DNA of 64,000 bases, from assembly GCF_032854445.1 (NCBI RefSeq), contig NC_088303.1:131501-195500 (forward strand), in the 5' to 3' direction. Numbering within the stretch: position 1 is the first letter of the stretch; each line of letters begins with the position of its first letter. Positions 37,901-47,620 of this stretch are shown here, piece after piece. A model generated the notes under the pieces. That model was given only the letters and a program-made list of their open reading frames with translations. It ran no database searches and was not told the origin of the DNA. Source of the DNA: Liolophura sinensis. Lineage: Eukaryota > Mollusca > Polyplacophora > Chitonida > Chitonidae. Position numbers and translations under genes: made by a program.

Positions 37901-40900
37901 GAGGTACACCAAGAGCTTGCATGTTGCGTGAGTGTGTTCCCATGGGAGAGGTTGTCAGACTTGGTTCTTGCTCGAGGTACACCAAGAGGTTGCGTGTTGC
38001 GTGAGTGTGTTCCCATGGGAGAGGTTGTCAGACTTGGTGCTTGCCCGAGGTACACCAAGAGGTTGCATGTTGTGTGAGTGTGTTCCCATGGAAGAGGTTG
38101 TCATACTCTGCACTTGCCAGAGGTACACCAAGAGCTTGCATGCTGCGTGAGTCTATTCCTATGGGAGAGGTTGTCGGATTTGGTGTTTGCCCGAGGTACA
38201 CCAAGAGCTTGCATGCTGCGTGAGTGTGTTCCATAGGAGAGGTTTTCAGACTTGGTACATGCCAGCTGTACCCAAAGAGCTTGCATGCTGCAAGAGTGTG
38301 TTTCAGAGGTACCCAAAGAGCTTGCATGCTGCAAGAGTGTGTTTCAGAGGTACCCAAACAGCTTGCATGCTGCATGGTTGTGTTCCAGAGGTGCAAAATG
38401 AGCTTGCATGCTGCATGGTTGTGTTCCAGAGGTACAAAAAGAGCTTGCGTGTTGCATAGTTGTGTTTCAGAGGTACAAAAAGAGCTTGCATGCCGCACGA
38501 TTGTGTTGGAGAAGTACAAAGAGAGCTTGCATGCTGCATGATTGTGTTGCAGAAGTACAAAAAGAGCTTGCATGCTGCATCATTGTGCTCCAGAAGTACA
38601 AAAAGAGCTTGCATGCTGCATGATTGTGTTGCAGAAGTACAAAAAGAGCTTGCATGGTGCATGAGTGTGTGCCACAGGAGAAGTTGTCAGACTCGCTGCT
38701 TGCCAGAGGTTTACTTCAGTGAGGACATACATGAAATACATATCAGACACTTCAATCTTCTCCTGCGATAAACCTTGCCACCGTTTTACTTTTAAGTAAA
38801 TTATTGTCTTAAGAAGAGGTACAGTATTAAATACAGACTGGTCAAGATATTGTACAGAAATGTTGTTTTCCAGGACAAACTCAGCTGATTATGTTTTTTC
38901 ACGTGACACAGAAATGTCACCAATGAATAAAGAAAATCTCAATATTCCATCATTGCCTAATAAACCAAAATTATCCTTACAGTCTTCCAGCTCAGACAGA
39001 CATTCCATCAACTCAAATTCTGCCTATTATGGAGGTGCATACCAAGGTAAGCAAAATCAATGGAGGTGCATACCAAGGTAAGCACAACCAGTGGAGGTGC
39101 ATACCAAGATAAGCACAATTAATGTCTGTATTTTAAGTTGTACATGTCACATGATACATTGCATGATGAGGGTATCAGGAATTGCTAGACGCAGAGACTG
39201 AAGTGATGTTCTTTGAGTGGGAAGCTGGAGTTGAATATCACTTGACGAGAACTGACCATTCCTGATATCCCACCCCCAGCATTGTTTTATTATACCAAAC
39301 AGCAGCATACTGGCTCCTTTGACACTTAAATCGCTGACTTTGTCAAGTGATATCGTAGCTAGCAATCGTTCGGATGTTTACCTTACAAACAAGCAGACAT
39401 CAAGGAAACACACTCAGAGCAGTAACTGCAATAGAGTAAACCCACATAATTGTTGGATATTAGCGCGAAATCACTGGCTATTGCCTAGTGAATGTGCGAT
39501 ATTACTTTGTGAGTGTGACACTGCTTTGCTTGAGCATGTGATCGATGTTCCTCATCGCTTGGGGGATTATCATGTGACCGTGTGTTTACCAATAGGAACC
39601 AAGAATCACTCTAGGACATGTGATATCGTAAAGTGATTGAGTTCTGTTCAAGTTACAGTTGAAGTACAGAATGTTATCTTGACCAGATCAGAATGTTATC
39701 CCAATGCAAAACATTACTGTTTCAATTGGCCGTGGTAGATGTACTCAAGTTTTCAATATTCTGTGTGCCGGTCATATGACTGATCATTAAAACTGGCAGA
39801 CTGGCCCTGTACCATGCTGTAAAGCGATGTCATATTGAAAGGGACGGCAACGCTCTGTTGTTGTAACATCAAGAAGACGATGATGCTCTCTTGTTGTAAC
39901 ATAAAGGGGATGATGACGCTCTGTTGTTGTATCAACAGTGGAGATGATGAGGCTCTGTTGTTGTAACATCAAGAGGACGACCGCACTCTGTTGTTGTAAC
40001 ATCAAGGGGGCAACCATACTCTGTTGTTGTAACATCAATGGGGACGACCACACTCTGTTGTCGTAACATCAAGGGGATGACCACACTGTGTTGTTGTAAC
40101 ATCAAAGGGATGACCACACTCTATTGTCGTAACATCAAGGGGACGACCACACTCTGTTGTTGTAACATCAAGGGGACGACCACACTCTGCCGTTGTAACA
40201 TCAAGGGGACGACCACACTTTGTTGTTGTAACATCAAAGGGATGGCAGTGCTCTGTTATTGTAACATCAAGGGGATGAGGACGCTCTATTGTTGTAATGT
40301 CAAGGGGACAATGATGGTCTATTGTTGTAACATCGAGGACAACGACACTCTGTTGTCGTAACATCGAGGACGACCACACTCTGTTGTTGTTAACATCAAG
40401 GGGACGACCACACTCTGTTGTCGTAACATCAAGGGGACGACCACACTCTGTTGTCGTAACATCAAGGGGACAACCATACTCTGTTGTTGTAACATCAAGG
40501 GGACGACCACACTCTGTTGTCGTAGCATCAAGTGGACCACCACACTCTGTTGTCGTAACATCAAGGGGACGTCCACACTCTGTTGTCGTAACATCAAGTA
40601 GACTACCACACTCTGTTGTCGTAACATCAAAGGGACAACCACACTCTGTTGTCGTAACATCAAAGGGACGACCACACTCTGTTGTCGTAACATCAAAGGG
40701 ACGACCACACTCTGTTGTCGTAACATCAAAGGGACGACCACACTCTGTTGTCGTAACATCAAGGGGACGACCACACTCTGTTGTGGTAACATCAAGGGGA
40801 CGACCACACTCTGTTGTCGTAACATCAAGGGGACGACCACACTCTGTTGTCGTAACATCAAGGGGACGACCACACTCTGTTGTGGTAACATCAAGGAGAC

Positions 40901-41658
40901 GACCACATTCTGTTGTGGTAACATCAAGGGGACGACCACACTCTGTTGTCATAACATCAAAGGGAGGACCACGCTCTGTTGTGGTAACATCAAGGTGACG
41001 ACCACACTCTGTTGTGGTAACATCAAGGTGACGACCACACTCTGTTGTGGTAACATCAAGGGGACGACCACACTCTGTTGTGGTAACATCAAGGGGACGA
41101 CCACACTCTGTTGTGGTAACATCAAGGGGACGACCACACTCTGTTGTGGTAACATCAAGGGGACGACCACACTCTGTTGTCGTAACATCAAGGGGACGAC
41201 CACACTCTGTTGTCGTAACATCAAGGGGACGACCACACTCTGTTGTCGTAACATCAAGTAGACGACCACACTCTGTTGTCGTAACATCAAGTAGACGACC
41301 ACACTCTGTTGTGGTAACATCAAAGGGACGACAATGTTCTACTGTTGTAATGTCAAGGGGATGACGACGATCTGTTGTTGTAACATCAGGTCTTGAAACT
41401 TGTGTGTTGTTTGATGTGTACATTACTTACAGAATATCTTTATGTGTAATTTGGGGAATTCATTTGAAAAAGTATTTATGTGACTCTTTGATAAAAGTCC
41501 TTGCAAGGGAAGATGAGATGTGGGATCATAAGTTTAATAAGTGATAAAAATATGCAAGGTATATTAATTCTAGACTGATGTATCTTTTTCTCTCTGTTCT
41601 GTTAGCCCGACCTCCCCGAGGAAGACCTTTACCTCCTCCACCTGCAGACAAAGAATGA
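28874..41658 (+). CDS. dok (Dok4/5/6-like): Docking protein, Dok4/5/6 type (PH + IRS-type PTB adaptor), seven visible coding exons
   Basis: Coding segments: 28874–28939, 30755–30977, 31592–31705, 32159–32348, 33264–33411, 38874–39046 and 41606–41658. Family knowledge: Dok proteins are membrane-recruited adaptors downstream of receptor tyrosine kinases; the PH domain binds membrane and the PTB domain binds phosphotyrosine in NPxY-type motifs. The N-terminus MTTNFNDIVKQGYVRLKSG closely matches the DOK4/5/6 start rather than DOK1–3. The PH domain spans about residues 8–110, with the C-terminal helix Trp at 103. The PTB domain spans about 132–235 and carries the signature LRRYGQD...FTFEAGR (182–198). 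The tail is Ser-rich and ends in a PxxP-rich segment before TGA. Exons 1–5 give 247 codons and exons 6–7 about 75, close to the 300–330 residues of vertebrate DOK4–6. Oddity: exon 5 ends in phase 0 but exon 6 needs two carried bases, so a hidden exon is likely. Identification is firm; the C-terminal third is less so. Confidence 0.93.
28940..30428 (+). other. dok intron 1, first part
   Basis: Mostly AT-rich. It contains a locally GC/CpG-richer island at about 29628–29745 followed by TTAATTAA-type motifs at about 29785–29815, a possible conserved regulatory segment (inference). Confidence 0.4.
30429..30653 (+). CDS. Candidate alternative terminal exon inside dok intron 1
   Basis: A stop-free segment of 74 codons follows a possible acceptor (ggtttcag, weak pyrimidine tract) and ends with TGA at 30651–30653. 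It begins in phase 0, which matches the phase 0 exit of dok exon 1, so splicing would append a tail starting SFDDKEYIYNVSSCGTENPC and lacking the PH and PTB domains. The translation is cysteine- and acid-rich and reads more like protein than the neighbouring intron. I recognise no family. A chance open stretch of this length is not rare, so this remains a candidate. Confidence 0.25.
   Translation, partial: SFDDKEYIYNVSSCGTENPCQSAAALMYHAEDTRRDIPPSEVIPTPANQSCFPAVTSECCVTSESDYDGNCSDH
30755..30977 (+). CDS. dok (Dok4/5/6-like): dok exon 2 (most of the PH domain, residues 23–97)
   Basis: The acceptor is tatttacag ending at 30754 and the donor is gtacgt at 30978. The exon opens with LFKKKWLVLKKASSTGPSRL, the PH strand 2–3 region, equivalent to the CWLVFRKSSSKGPQRLE segment of DOK4. 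It ends inside an Asp codon (g|at). The 223 nt keep the frame open from exon 1 and into exon 3. The segment around VEDVSRLPSDIRKCAFAARY corresponds to the middle PH strands. Confidence 0.93.
30978..31591 (+). other. dok intron 2
   Basis: Ordinary AT-rich intron DNA; no repeat or exon recognised. Intron 3 (31706–32158) is similar. Confidence 0.7.
31592..31705 (+). CDS. dok (Dok4/5/6-like): dok exon 3 (PH C-terminal helix and linker, residues 97–135)
   Basis: The acceptor is tgtgtacag ending at 31591 and the donor is gtaaga at 31706. It encodes DIEADHWVSKLRHVLF, matching the PH C-terminal amphipathic helix with its invariant Trp (residue 103), then a linker to the PTB domain. It enters in phase 1 (finishing Asp 97) and leaves with one base carried into Asn 135. 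Confidence 0.92.
32159..32348 (+). CDS. dok (Dok4/5/6-like): dok exon 4 (PTB domain core, residues 135–198)
   Basis: The acceptor is gtgtgtag ending at 32158 and the donor is gtgggt at 32349. It encodes the IRS-type PTB core: YHVCLLP...LDFHGECLMQVT, then WPIRSLRRYGQD and FTFEAGR. The Arg pair at 183–184 lies in the segment that contacts phosphotyrosine in this family (family knowledge). It leaves with two bases (ag) that make Arg 198 with the first base of exon 5. Confidence 0.95.
32700..33030 (+). repeat. 33-bp array in dok intron 4, about 10 copies
   Basis: The unit is ttgatcttatcttgtagcat followed by ttgattactctgt. Central copies are identical and both edges are diverged. Both the + strand ttgtag and the reverse-strand frames are period artefacts. 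Confidence 0.95.
33264..33411 (+). CDS. dok (Dok4/5/6-like): dok exon 5 (end of PTB domain, residues 199–247)
   Basis: The acceptor is ttcgcag ending at 33263 and the donor is gtatat at 33412. It encodes CDTGEGMFGFSSQ...IYNQV, the last strand and C-terminal helix of the PTB fold, followed by a proline/alanine-rich linker ending PPKRSL. It exits in phase 0. Direct joining to the next visible exon would read DKLS then stop, so either a 3n+2 exon lies between them or a different junction is used. Confidence 0.88.
33690..35755 (+). repeat. 29-bp array in dok intron 5, about 70 copies
   Basis: The unit is gctatgttgaccaggtctac followed by aaactataa. The centre is nearly uniform; units after about 35390 are progressively diverged (ttgacgagg, ttggacacg, ttgactggg). 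Confidence 0.96.
35756..36025 (+). other. Non-repetitive part of dok intron 5
   Basis: I looked here for the missing 3n+2 exon and found no convincing candidate. Confidence 0.5.
36026..36225 (+). mobile_element. Degenerate SINE type B with internal deletion
   Basis: A decayed head (ggggatctccatgacttcgg), box B gttcaaatcc and the tail ataagtgaaatattcttgag are present. About 55 bp of the body is missing compared with 23891–24156. Confidence 0.75.
36385..38260 (+). repeat. 73-bp array in dok intron 5, about 26 copies
   Basis: The unit contains cttgcatgctgcatgagtgt, gttcccatgggagaggttgt, cagacttggtgcttgcccga and ggtacaccaaaag. In the left part a four-unit block of 291 bp recurs (36476 to 36767, 36621 to 36912), including a shorter gattcatgggagagg unit. 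The right part is a simple 73-bp run. Confidence 0.96.
38261..38700 (+). repeat. Shortened derivative (about 41 bp) of the 73-bp unit, about 10 copies
   Basis: The unit is agcttgcatgctgcatgatt then gtgttgcagaagtacaaaaag. It is the 73-bp unit with its middle (the gagaggttgtcagacttggt part) deleted, then amplified on its own. A last longer unit at about 38660–38712 regains the deleted part. Confidence 0.92.
38874..39046 (+). CDS. dok (Dok4/5/6-like): dok exon 6 (C-terminal Ser/Asn-rich region)
   Basis: The acceptor tgttttccag ends at 38873 and the donor gtaagc starts at 39047. Read with two carried-in bases, it is open and gives TNSADYVFSRDTEMS...SAYYGGAYQ, a low-complexity Ser/Asn-rich tail with several Tyr residues. 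The last base joins exon 7 to make Ala. Assignment to dok rests on position, strand, splice sites and compatibility with exon 7, not on family similarity. The donor is duplicated immediately downstream (see the 31-bp repeat). Confidence 0.7.
39030..39116 (+). repeat. 31-bp triplication covering the end of dok exon 6 and its splice donor
   Basis: Three units start at 39030, 39061 and 39092, each beginning tggaggtgcataccaag. The first two keep the donor (gtaagc at 39047 and 39078). The third has ataagc and is dead. Because 31 is not a multiple of three, use of the second donor shifts the frame into exon 7. Confidence 0.95.
39117..39844 (+). other. Non-repetitive part of dok intron 6
   Basis: A frame of 105 codons at 39319–39636 has no recognisable features. 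Confidence 0.5.
39845..41390 (+). repeat. 33-bp array in dok intron 6, about 46 copies
   Basis: The unit is ggggacgaccacactctgtt followed by gtcgtaacatcaa. The 462-codon reverse frame (DVTTTECGRPL)n is a consequence of the 33-bp period. Variants gtggtaac and gttgtaac occur in blocks. Confidence 0.96.
41606..41658 (+). CDS. dok (Dok4/5/6-like): dok exon 7 (proline-rich C-terminus and stop)
   Basis: An acceptor with a long pyrimidine tract (tctctctgttctgttag) ends at 41605. The exon completes Ala and encodes RPPRGRPLPPPPADKE then TGA at 41656–41658. The PxxP-type segment could bind SH3 domains (inference). Its phase is compatible with exon 6. A tandem repeat begins in the first bases after the stop codon. 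Confidence 0.75.
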
Positions 41659-41659
41659 C

Positions 41660-42470
41660 TCACCTGTCTCACCTGATTACATGTAGGTATTGTAACAGCC
41701 ACAAAGCTACATGTAGTTCTGTTGTCACCTGTCTCAGCTGATTACAGGTAGGTATTGTAACAGCCACAAAGCTACATGTAGTTCTGTTGTTACCTGTCTC
41801 AGCTGATTGCAGGTAGGTATTGCAACAGCCACAAAGCTAGTTCTCCTGTCACCTGTCTTACCTGATCACATGTGAGGTATCGTAACAGCCACAGAGCTAG
41901 TTTTCCTGTCACCTGTCTTACCTGATTACAGGTAGGTTTTGTAACAGCTGCAAAGCTAGTTCTGGTGTCAATTGTCTGACCAAGGTTCTGCCAGCAAGTC
42001 ATGGGTTTCCCCCGGGCTCTGCCTGGTTTCCACCACCATAATGCTGGCTGCTGTCGCATAAGTGAAATATTCTTGAGTATGGCATAAAGCACCAATCAAA
42101 TAAATAAAACAAACCTGTCTTACCTGATTACATGAAAAAACTAGGTCTGCTGTCATCCGTCTCACCTGATTACAGGTAGGTATTGTAACGGCCACAAAGA
42201 TCACAAAGCTAGTTCTGCTGTCACTTGTCTCACCTGATTATAGGTAGATTTGTAACACTCACAAAACTTGTTCTGTAGTCATCTGTCTCACCTGATTATA
42301 GGTAGATATGTAACAGTCACAAAGCTAGTTCTGCTGTCACTTGTCTCACCTGATTATAGGTAGGTATTGTTACAGCCGCAAAGATCGTTCTGCTGTCACT
42401 TGTCTCACCTGATTAGATATGTAGATATGTAACAGTCACAAAGCTTTTTCTGTTGTCACCTGTCTCACCT
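41660..42470 (+). repeat. About 60-bp repeat starting at the dok stop codon
   Basis: The unit contains cacctgtctcacctgattac, aggtaggtattgtaacagcc and acaaagctagttctgctgt. About 12 diverged copies lie in the presumed 3'UTR. A SINE fragment interrupts it at 41991–42112. Each unit has a small inverted repeat, acctgattacaggt. Confidence 0.9.
41991..42112 (+). mobile_element. SINE type B, 5'-truncated
   Basis: It matches the 3' half of the element at 23891: cccccgggctctgcctggtt, then ataagtgaaatattcttgag and accaatcaaataaataaaac. Confidence 0.85.
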
Positions 42471-42474
42471 GGAC

Positions 42475-42536
42475 TATTCCTCCATCCATAATACTGCTTG
42501 CCTTCATGCAAGTGAAATTTTCTCGAGTGTGCCATT
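42475..42536 (+). mobile_element. Decayed tail of SINE type B
   Basis: ccataatactgcttgcc followed by gcaagtgaaattttctcgag resembles the SINE type B tail. It is weak but co-oriented with the copy 360 bp upstream. Confidence 0.45.
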
Positions 42537-42904
42537 ACGTCATGTTTGCCTCTTCGACAGCTGTGATAGTCAATTGCCTCTTGACGGCACTTATGATTAT
42601 GACCGATATATTAATATGATAAGATGGTTCATAATGCCTTACATTTGTCTTGTTTATTCCAGATGTTACAGGATAGTGAAATTGTCCGAGTGCAAGTGAA
42701 GAAATTTGGATAAATTTTGTAATCACATATATTTTTTCACATGACATACTGTACGTATACCGGAATTTTTTGTATATCAGTATATTGAAACAAAGTCATG
42801 TAACATTCTCTTATGACAGGAAGAGCATATTTGTAACTTGAAATTTAATGTGAGAATAATGGGCTACCTTTTCCTATGCAGTGTGGACTCTGGTCCAAGC
42901 TCCA

Positions 42905-43530
42905 TTGACTGCACAGCATAGGTTCAAATGACTTCAGCTAGGCTGATCAACAGACTACTCTGCATAGGCCTGAATGACTTTAGCAAGACTGAACAACAGA
43001 CCACACAGCATAGGCCTAAATGACTTCAGCAAGACTGGACAACAGACTGCACATCATAGGCCTTAATGACTTCAGCAAGACTGAACAACAGACTACTCAT
43101 TATATACCCGAATGACTTCAGCAAGACTGGACAACAGACTGCACATCATAGGCCTTAATGACTTCAGCAAGACTGAACAACAAACTACTCATTATATACC
43201 CGAATGACTTCAGCAAAACTGGACAACAGACTGCACAGCATAGGTCTGAATGATTTCAGCAAGACTGGACAACAGACTGCACAGCATAGGCCTGAATGAC
43301 TTCAGCAAGACTGAACAACAGACCACACAGCATAGGCCTTAATGACCTCAGCAAGACTGGACAACAGACTGCACAGCATAGGCCTGAATGACTTCAGCAA
43401 GACTGAACAACAGACCACACAGCATAGGCCTGAATGACTTCAGCATGACTGGACAACAGATTGCACAGCATAGGCCTGAATGACTTCAGCAAGACTGAAC
43501 AACAGACCACACAGCATAGGGCTGGATGCC
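42905..43530 (+). repeat. 46-bp minisatellite, about 13 copies
   Basis: The unit is gcataggcctgaatgacttc, agcaagactgaacaacagac, cacaca. Two sub-types (gaacaacagaccac and ggacaacagactgc) largely alternate, giving a partial 92-bp period. Confidence 0.95.
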
Positions 43531-44685
43531 TTTTTTAAGAATGTTTAATGACAAACTTTGTGTGGGTGCCAAAGTGACCCACATTGTCAAATAGATCTTC
43601 CATTTAACATTTGATACATTTTTACATTTTTATAATACTGTATATTTTACACAAAAATATCTTGTTACTAATTTAATACATTCTGTCAACTTGCAACATT
43701 GTGTGTAAAGTGTTTCACTGGGTGCTAACAGTTCTTTATACCACATTTGATTTTTGTTCTGTTTTTTGTTTTTTGTTAGCAGTGATCATAATACACATTC
43801 AGTTGTCCCATGGATCTTTGTGTTGTAAATTTGTGCTTCTGATGTTGCATGCATTGTACATGTATATAAAGACTGAAATCCAAATGTTACTTTTGTTCTT
43901 GTTTTCAATAATATGGTCTTACAGATCATAGATTAGATCACAAGTGGTATATTTTCGATATATTTTCTGAAAAATATACACCTTTTGTCATTGCTCCATT
44001 AGCTAATTATGGAATTTGGTGATCATTCCGTTCTTTTTTTGCATGTTATGTTCAATGCATTTCTATTACATAGGTACTGTTTCTGTATAAATGATACCTA
44101 GGAAATCTGATACATGTAGGTTGTCACAGTTGTAAGTTCATATTAAGCTACAGGCTGTCTTTGTCTTGCAAGAATCAGGAAATAACTTATATCATTCTTG
44201 TATTTTTGTTGTATATTTTAATGGCTTTACTTAACTTCTTCAAAAATAGTAGATATAGCAGGCTGTTATTGCATACCAGTATATGTGGAAAGATGTATTT
44301 CAGCTATGCTTTTCTTACACTGAGAACAAGAGTTCTCAGTATATATATATGGAGATTTGACTTAAAGCTTTACCATGCAGACGGCTATATGGTACATATT
44401 TATATAGTTTTCACACAATGTACATGTACTTATATTTTATGTGACATTAAGCAACACAACGTTATATGTGACAAAATAAACAAACTTTGGTTGACTGAAG
44501 ATCTCATTCCTGTCTCTGTGTTGTCTTATTTTGTATGAAAGGCCAATATAGGAAGGTTTCGTACATTATCTTTATTTAAAAAAAGGCACTTTAATTTTAC
44601 CTCTAAACTTCTCCTATACTGCAATTACACCTCTTCTGGACAGAATATAAGTACACAGCTGTGAAAATTAAGTGGGCACCAGTGA
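43531..44685 (+). other. AT-rich unique stretch, possible distal dok 3'UTR
   Basis: No gene recognised. It contains the candidate poly(A) signal at 44475. Confidence 0.45.
44475..44480 (+). terminator. Candidate poly(A) signal for dok
   Basis: A canonical AATAAA is followed about 35–55 bases later by a GT/T-rich stretch (ctgtctctgtgttgtctt). It is one of few signals on the + strand after the dok stop that is not inside a SINE tail, and it would give a 3'UTR of about 2.8 kb. The 51-bp array begins about 200 bp further on. Confidence 0.3.
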
Positions 44686-47620
44686 GTTGTAACTGCAAGG
44701 GGGTTTCATGCCACTGGACTGAGTGAACAAGGGTGTGTTGTGACTGGGTTGAGTGTTCATGTCACTTGATGGAGTGAGTACCTGTGTGCTGTGACTAGGT
44801 GGGGTGTTCAGGTCACTGGACAGAGTGAGGACCAGTGTGTTGTGACTGGGTGGGGTGTTCATGTCACTGGACTGAGTGAGGCTGGTATTGTGACTCAGTG
44901 AGGTGTCCATGTCACTGGATAAAAAGAGCAATGCTGTGCTGTGACTGGGTGAGGTATTCATATCACTGGACAAACAAGCACCTGTGTGCTGTGCTTAGGT
45001 GGGGTGGTCATGTCACTGGACAATCTGCCTGGGCAGGGTGTTCATGTCACTGGACAAGGTGAGGACTGGTGTGATGTGACTGAGTGGGGTGTTCTTGTCA
45101 CTGGATTGAGTGAGCAAAAGAGTTTTGTGACTGGGTGGGGCGTTCATGTCACCGGACAGAGTGAGGAGCAGTGTGATGTTACTGAGTGGGGTGTTCATGT
45201 CACTGGATTGAGTTAGCACCGGTGTACTGTGACTGGGTGGGGTGTTCATTTCATTGGACAGAGTGGGCACCTGTGTGCTGTGATTGGGTGGGGTGTTCAT
45301 GCCACTGGACTTAGTGAGGACCAGTGTAATGTGACTAGGTGGGGTGTCCAGGTCACTGGATAGAGTGAGCATGGGTGTGCTGTGACTGGGTGGTGTATTG
45401 ACGTCACTGGACTGAGAAAGCACCCACGTGCTGTGACTGGGTGGGGTGTTCATGCCAGTGGACAGAGTGAGCAATGGTGTGCTGTGATTGGGTGGGGTGT
45501 TCATGTCACTGGACTGAGTGAGAAAAGGTGTGCTCTGACTGGGTGGGGTGTTTGTTCATGTCACTGCACTGAGTGAGCAAAGATGTGAGGTGACTGGGTG
45601 AGGTGTTCAGGTCACTGGATAAAAAGAGCAATGCGGTGATGTGACTGGGTGAAGTATTCATACCACTGGGCACACAAGCACCTGTGTGCTGTGCTTAGGT
45701 GGGGTGATCATGTCACTGGACACATGCCTGGGCAGGGTGTTCATGTCACTGGACAGAGTGAGGATCGGTGTGTTGTGACAGGATGGTGTGTTCATGTCAC
45801 TAGACAGAGTGAGGATCGGTGTGTTGTGACAGGGTGGTGTGTTCAGGTCACTGGACACTGAGGAGCGGTGTTTTGTGACTGGATGGGGTGTTCATGTCAC
45901 TGGAGAGAGTTAGCATGGGCGTGCTGTGACTGGATGGGGTGTTCATGTCACTGGAAAGAGTGAGGAGTTGTGTTTTGTGACTGGATGGGGTGTTCATGTT
46001 ACTGGACTGGGTGAGCAAAGGTGTGCTGTGACTGTGTGGGGTGTTCATGTCACTGGAGAGAGTTAGCATGGGCATGCTGTGACTGGGTGGGATGTTCATG
46101 TCACTGGACTAAGTGAGCAAAGGTGTGCTTTGACTGGGTGGGGTATTCATGTCACTGGACTGAGAAAGCACCCATGTGCTGTGCTTAGGTGGGGTGGTTA
46201 TGTCACTGGACAGGGTGAGGACCAGTGTGATGTGACTGAGTGGGGTGTTCTTGTCACTGGATTGAGTGAGCAAAGGTGTGCTGTGATTGGGTGGGGTGTT
46301 CATGCCACTGGACTCAGTGATGTGATGTCCAGGTCACTGGATAGAGTGAGCATGGGTGTGCTGTGACTGGGTGGTGTGTTGATGTCACTGGACTGAGAAA
46401 GCACCCATTTGCTGTGTGAGGACTGGTGTGATGTGACTGCGTGAGGTGTTCAGGTCACTGGATAAAGTGAGCAATACTGTGCTGTGACTGGGTGGGGTAT
46501 TCATATCACTGGACAGACAAGCACCTGTGTGCTGTGCTTAGGTGGGGTGGTTATGTCACTGGACAGGGTGAGGACTGGTGTGATGTGACTGAGTGGGGTG
46601 TTCTTGTCACTGGATTGAGTGAGCAAAGGTGTGCTGTGATTGGGTGGGGTGTTCATGCCACTGGACTCAGTGATGTGATGTCCAGGTCACTGGATAGAGT
46701 GAGCATGGGTGTGCTGTGACTGGGTGGTGTGTTGATGTCACTGGACTGAGAAAGCACCCATTTGCTGTGACTGGGTGGGGTGTTCATGCCACTGGACAGA
46801 GTGAGCAATGGTGTACTGTGACTGGGTGGGGTGTTCATGTCACTGGACAGAGTTAGCATGGGCGTGCTGTGACTGGGTGGGGTGTTCAGGTCACTGGACA
46901 GAGTGAGCAACGGTGTGCTGTGACTGTGTGGGGTGTTCATGTCACTGGACAGAGTTAGCATGGGCGTGCTGTGACTGGGTGGGGTGTTCATGTCACTGGA
47001 CAAAGTGAGGATCGGTGTGTTTTGACTGGATGGGGTGTTCATGTCTCTGGACACAGTGAGGAGCTGTGTTTTGTGACTGTCATTCTGTTTTTGTCACTGG
47101 ATTGAGTGAGCAAAGGTGTGCTGTGACTGGGTGGGGTGTTCTTGTCACCGGATTGAGTGAACAAAGGAGTTTTGTGACTGGGTGGGGCGTTCATGTCACC
47201 GGACAGAGTGAGGAACAATGTGATGTTACTGAGTGGGGTGTTCATGTCACTGGATTGAGTTAGCACCGGTGTGTTGTGGCTGGGTGGGGTGTCTGTCACT
47301 GGACAGAGTGAGGACCGGTGTTATGTGTCTGGGCGGGGTGATATGTGCCTGGGCGGGGTGTTATGTGCCTGGGTGGGGTGTTATGTGCCTGGGTTCATGT
47401 CACTGGACTGAGTGAGGACCGGTGTTATGTGTCTGGGCAGGGTGTTATGTGCCTGGGCGGGGTGTTCATGTCACTGGACTGAGTGAGGACCAGTGTGATG
47501 TGACTGGGTGGTATGTTCATGTCACTGGACTGAGTGGGGTGTTCATGTAACTGGACTGTGAGAGCAAACTTGTGATGTGACTGGGTGGGATGTTCATGTC
47601 ACTGGACAGAGTAAGCGAAC
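44686..47620 (+). repeat. 51-bp minisatellite, about 57 copies
   Basis: The unit contains gtgactgggtggggtgttca, tgtcactggacagagtgagc and aacggtgtgct, with gtgttcttgtcactggattg and aggtgtccaggtcactgg variants. Frames open on both strands follow from the period. A block at about 46180–46420 recurs at about 46540–46780. Confidence 0.95.

Noticed and set aside
40035-41423. 462-codon reverse frame with DVTTTECGRPL repeats
   Set aside because: It is produced by the 33-bp array inside dok intron 6; the + strand is also open in places and there is no start context or family.
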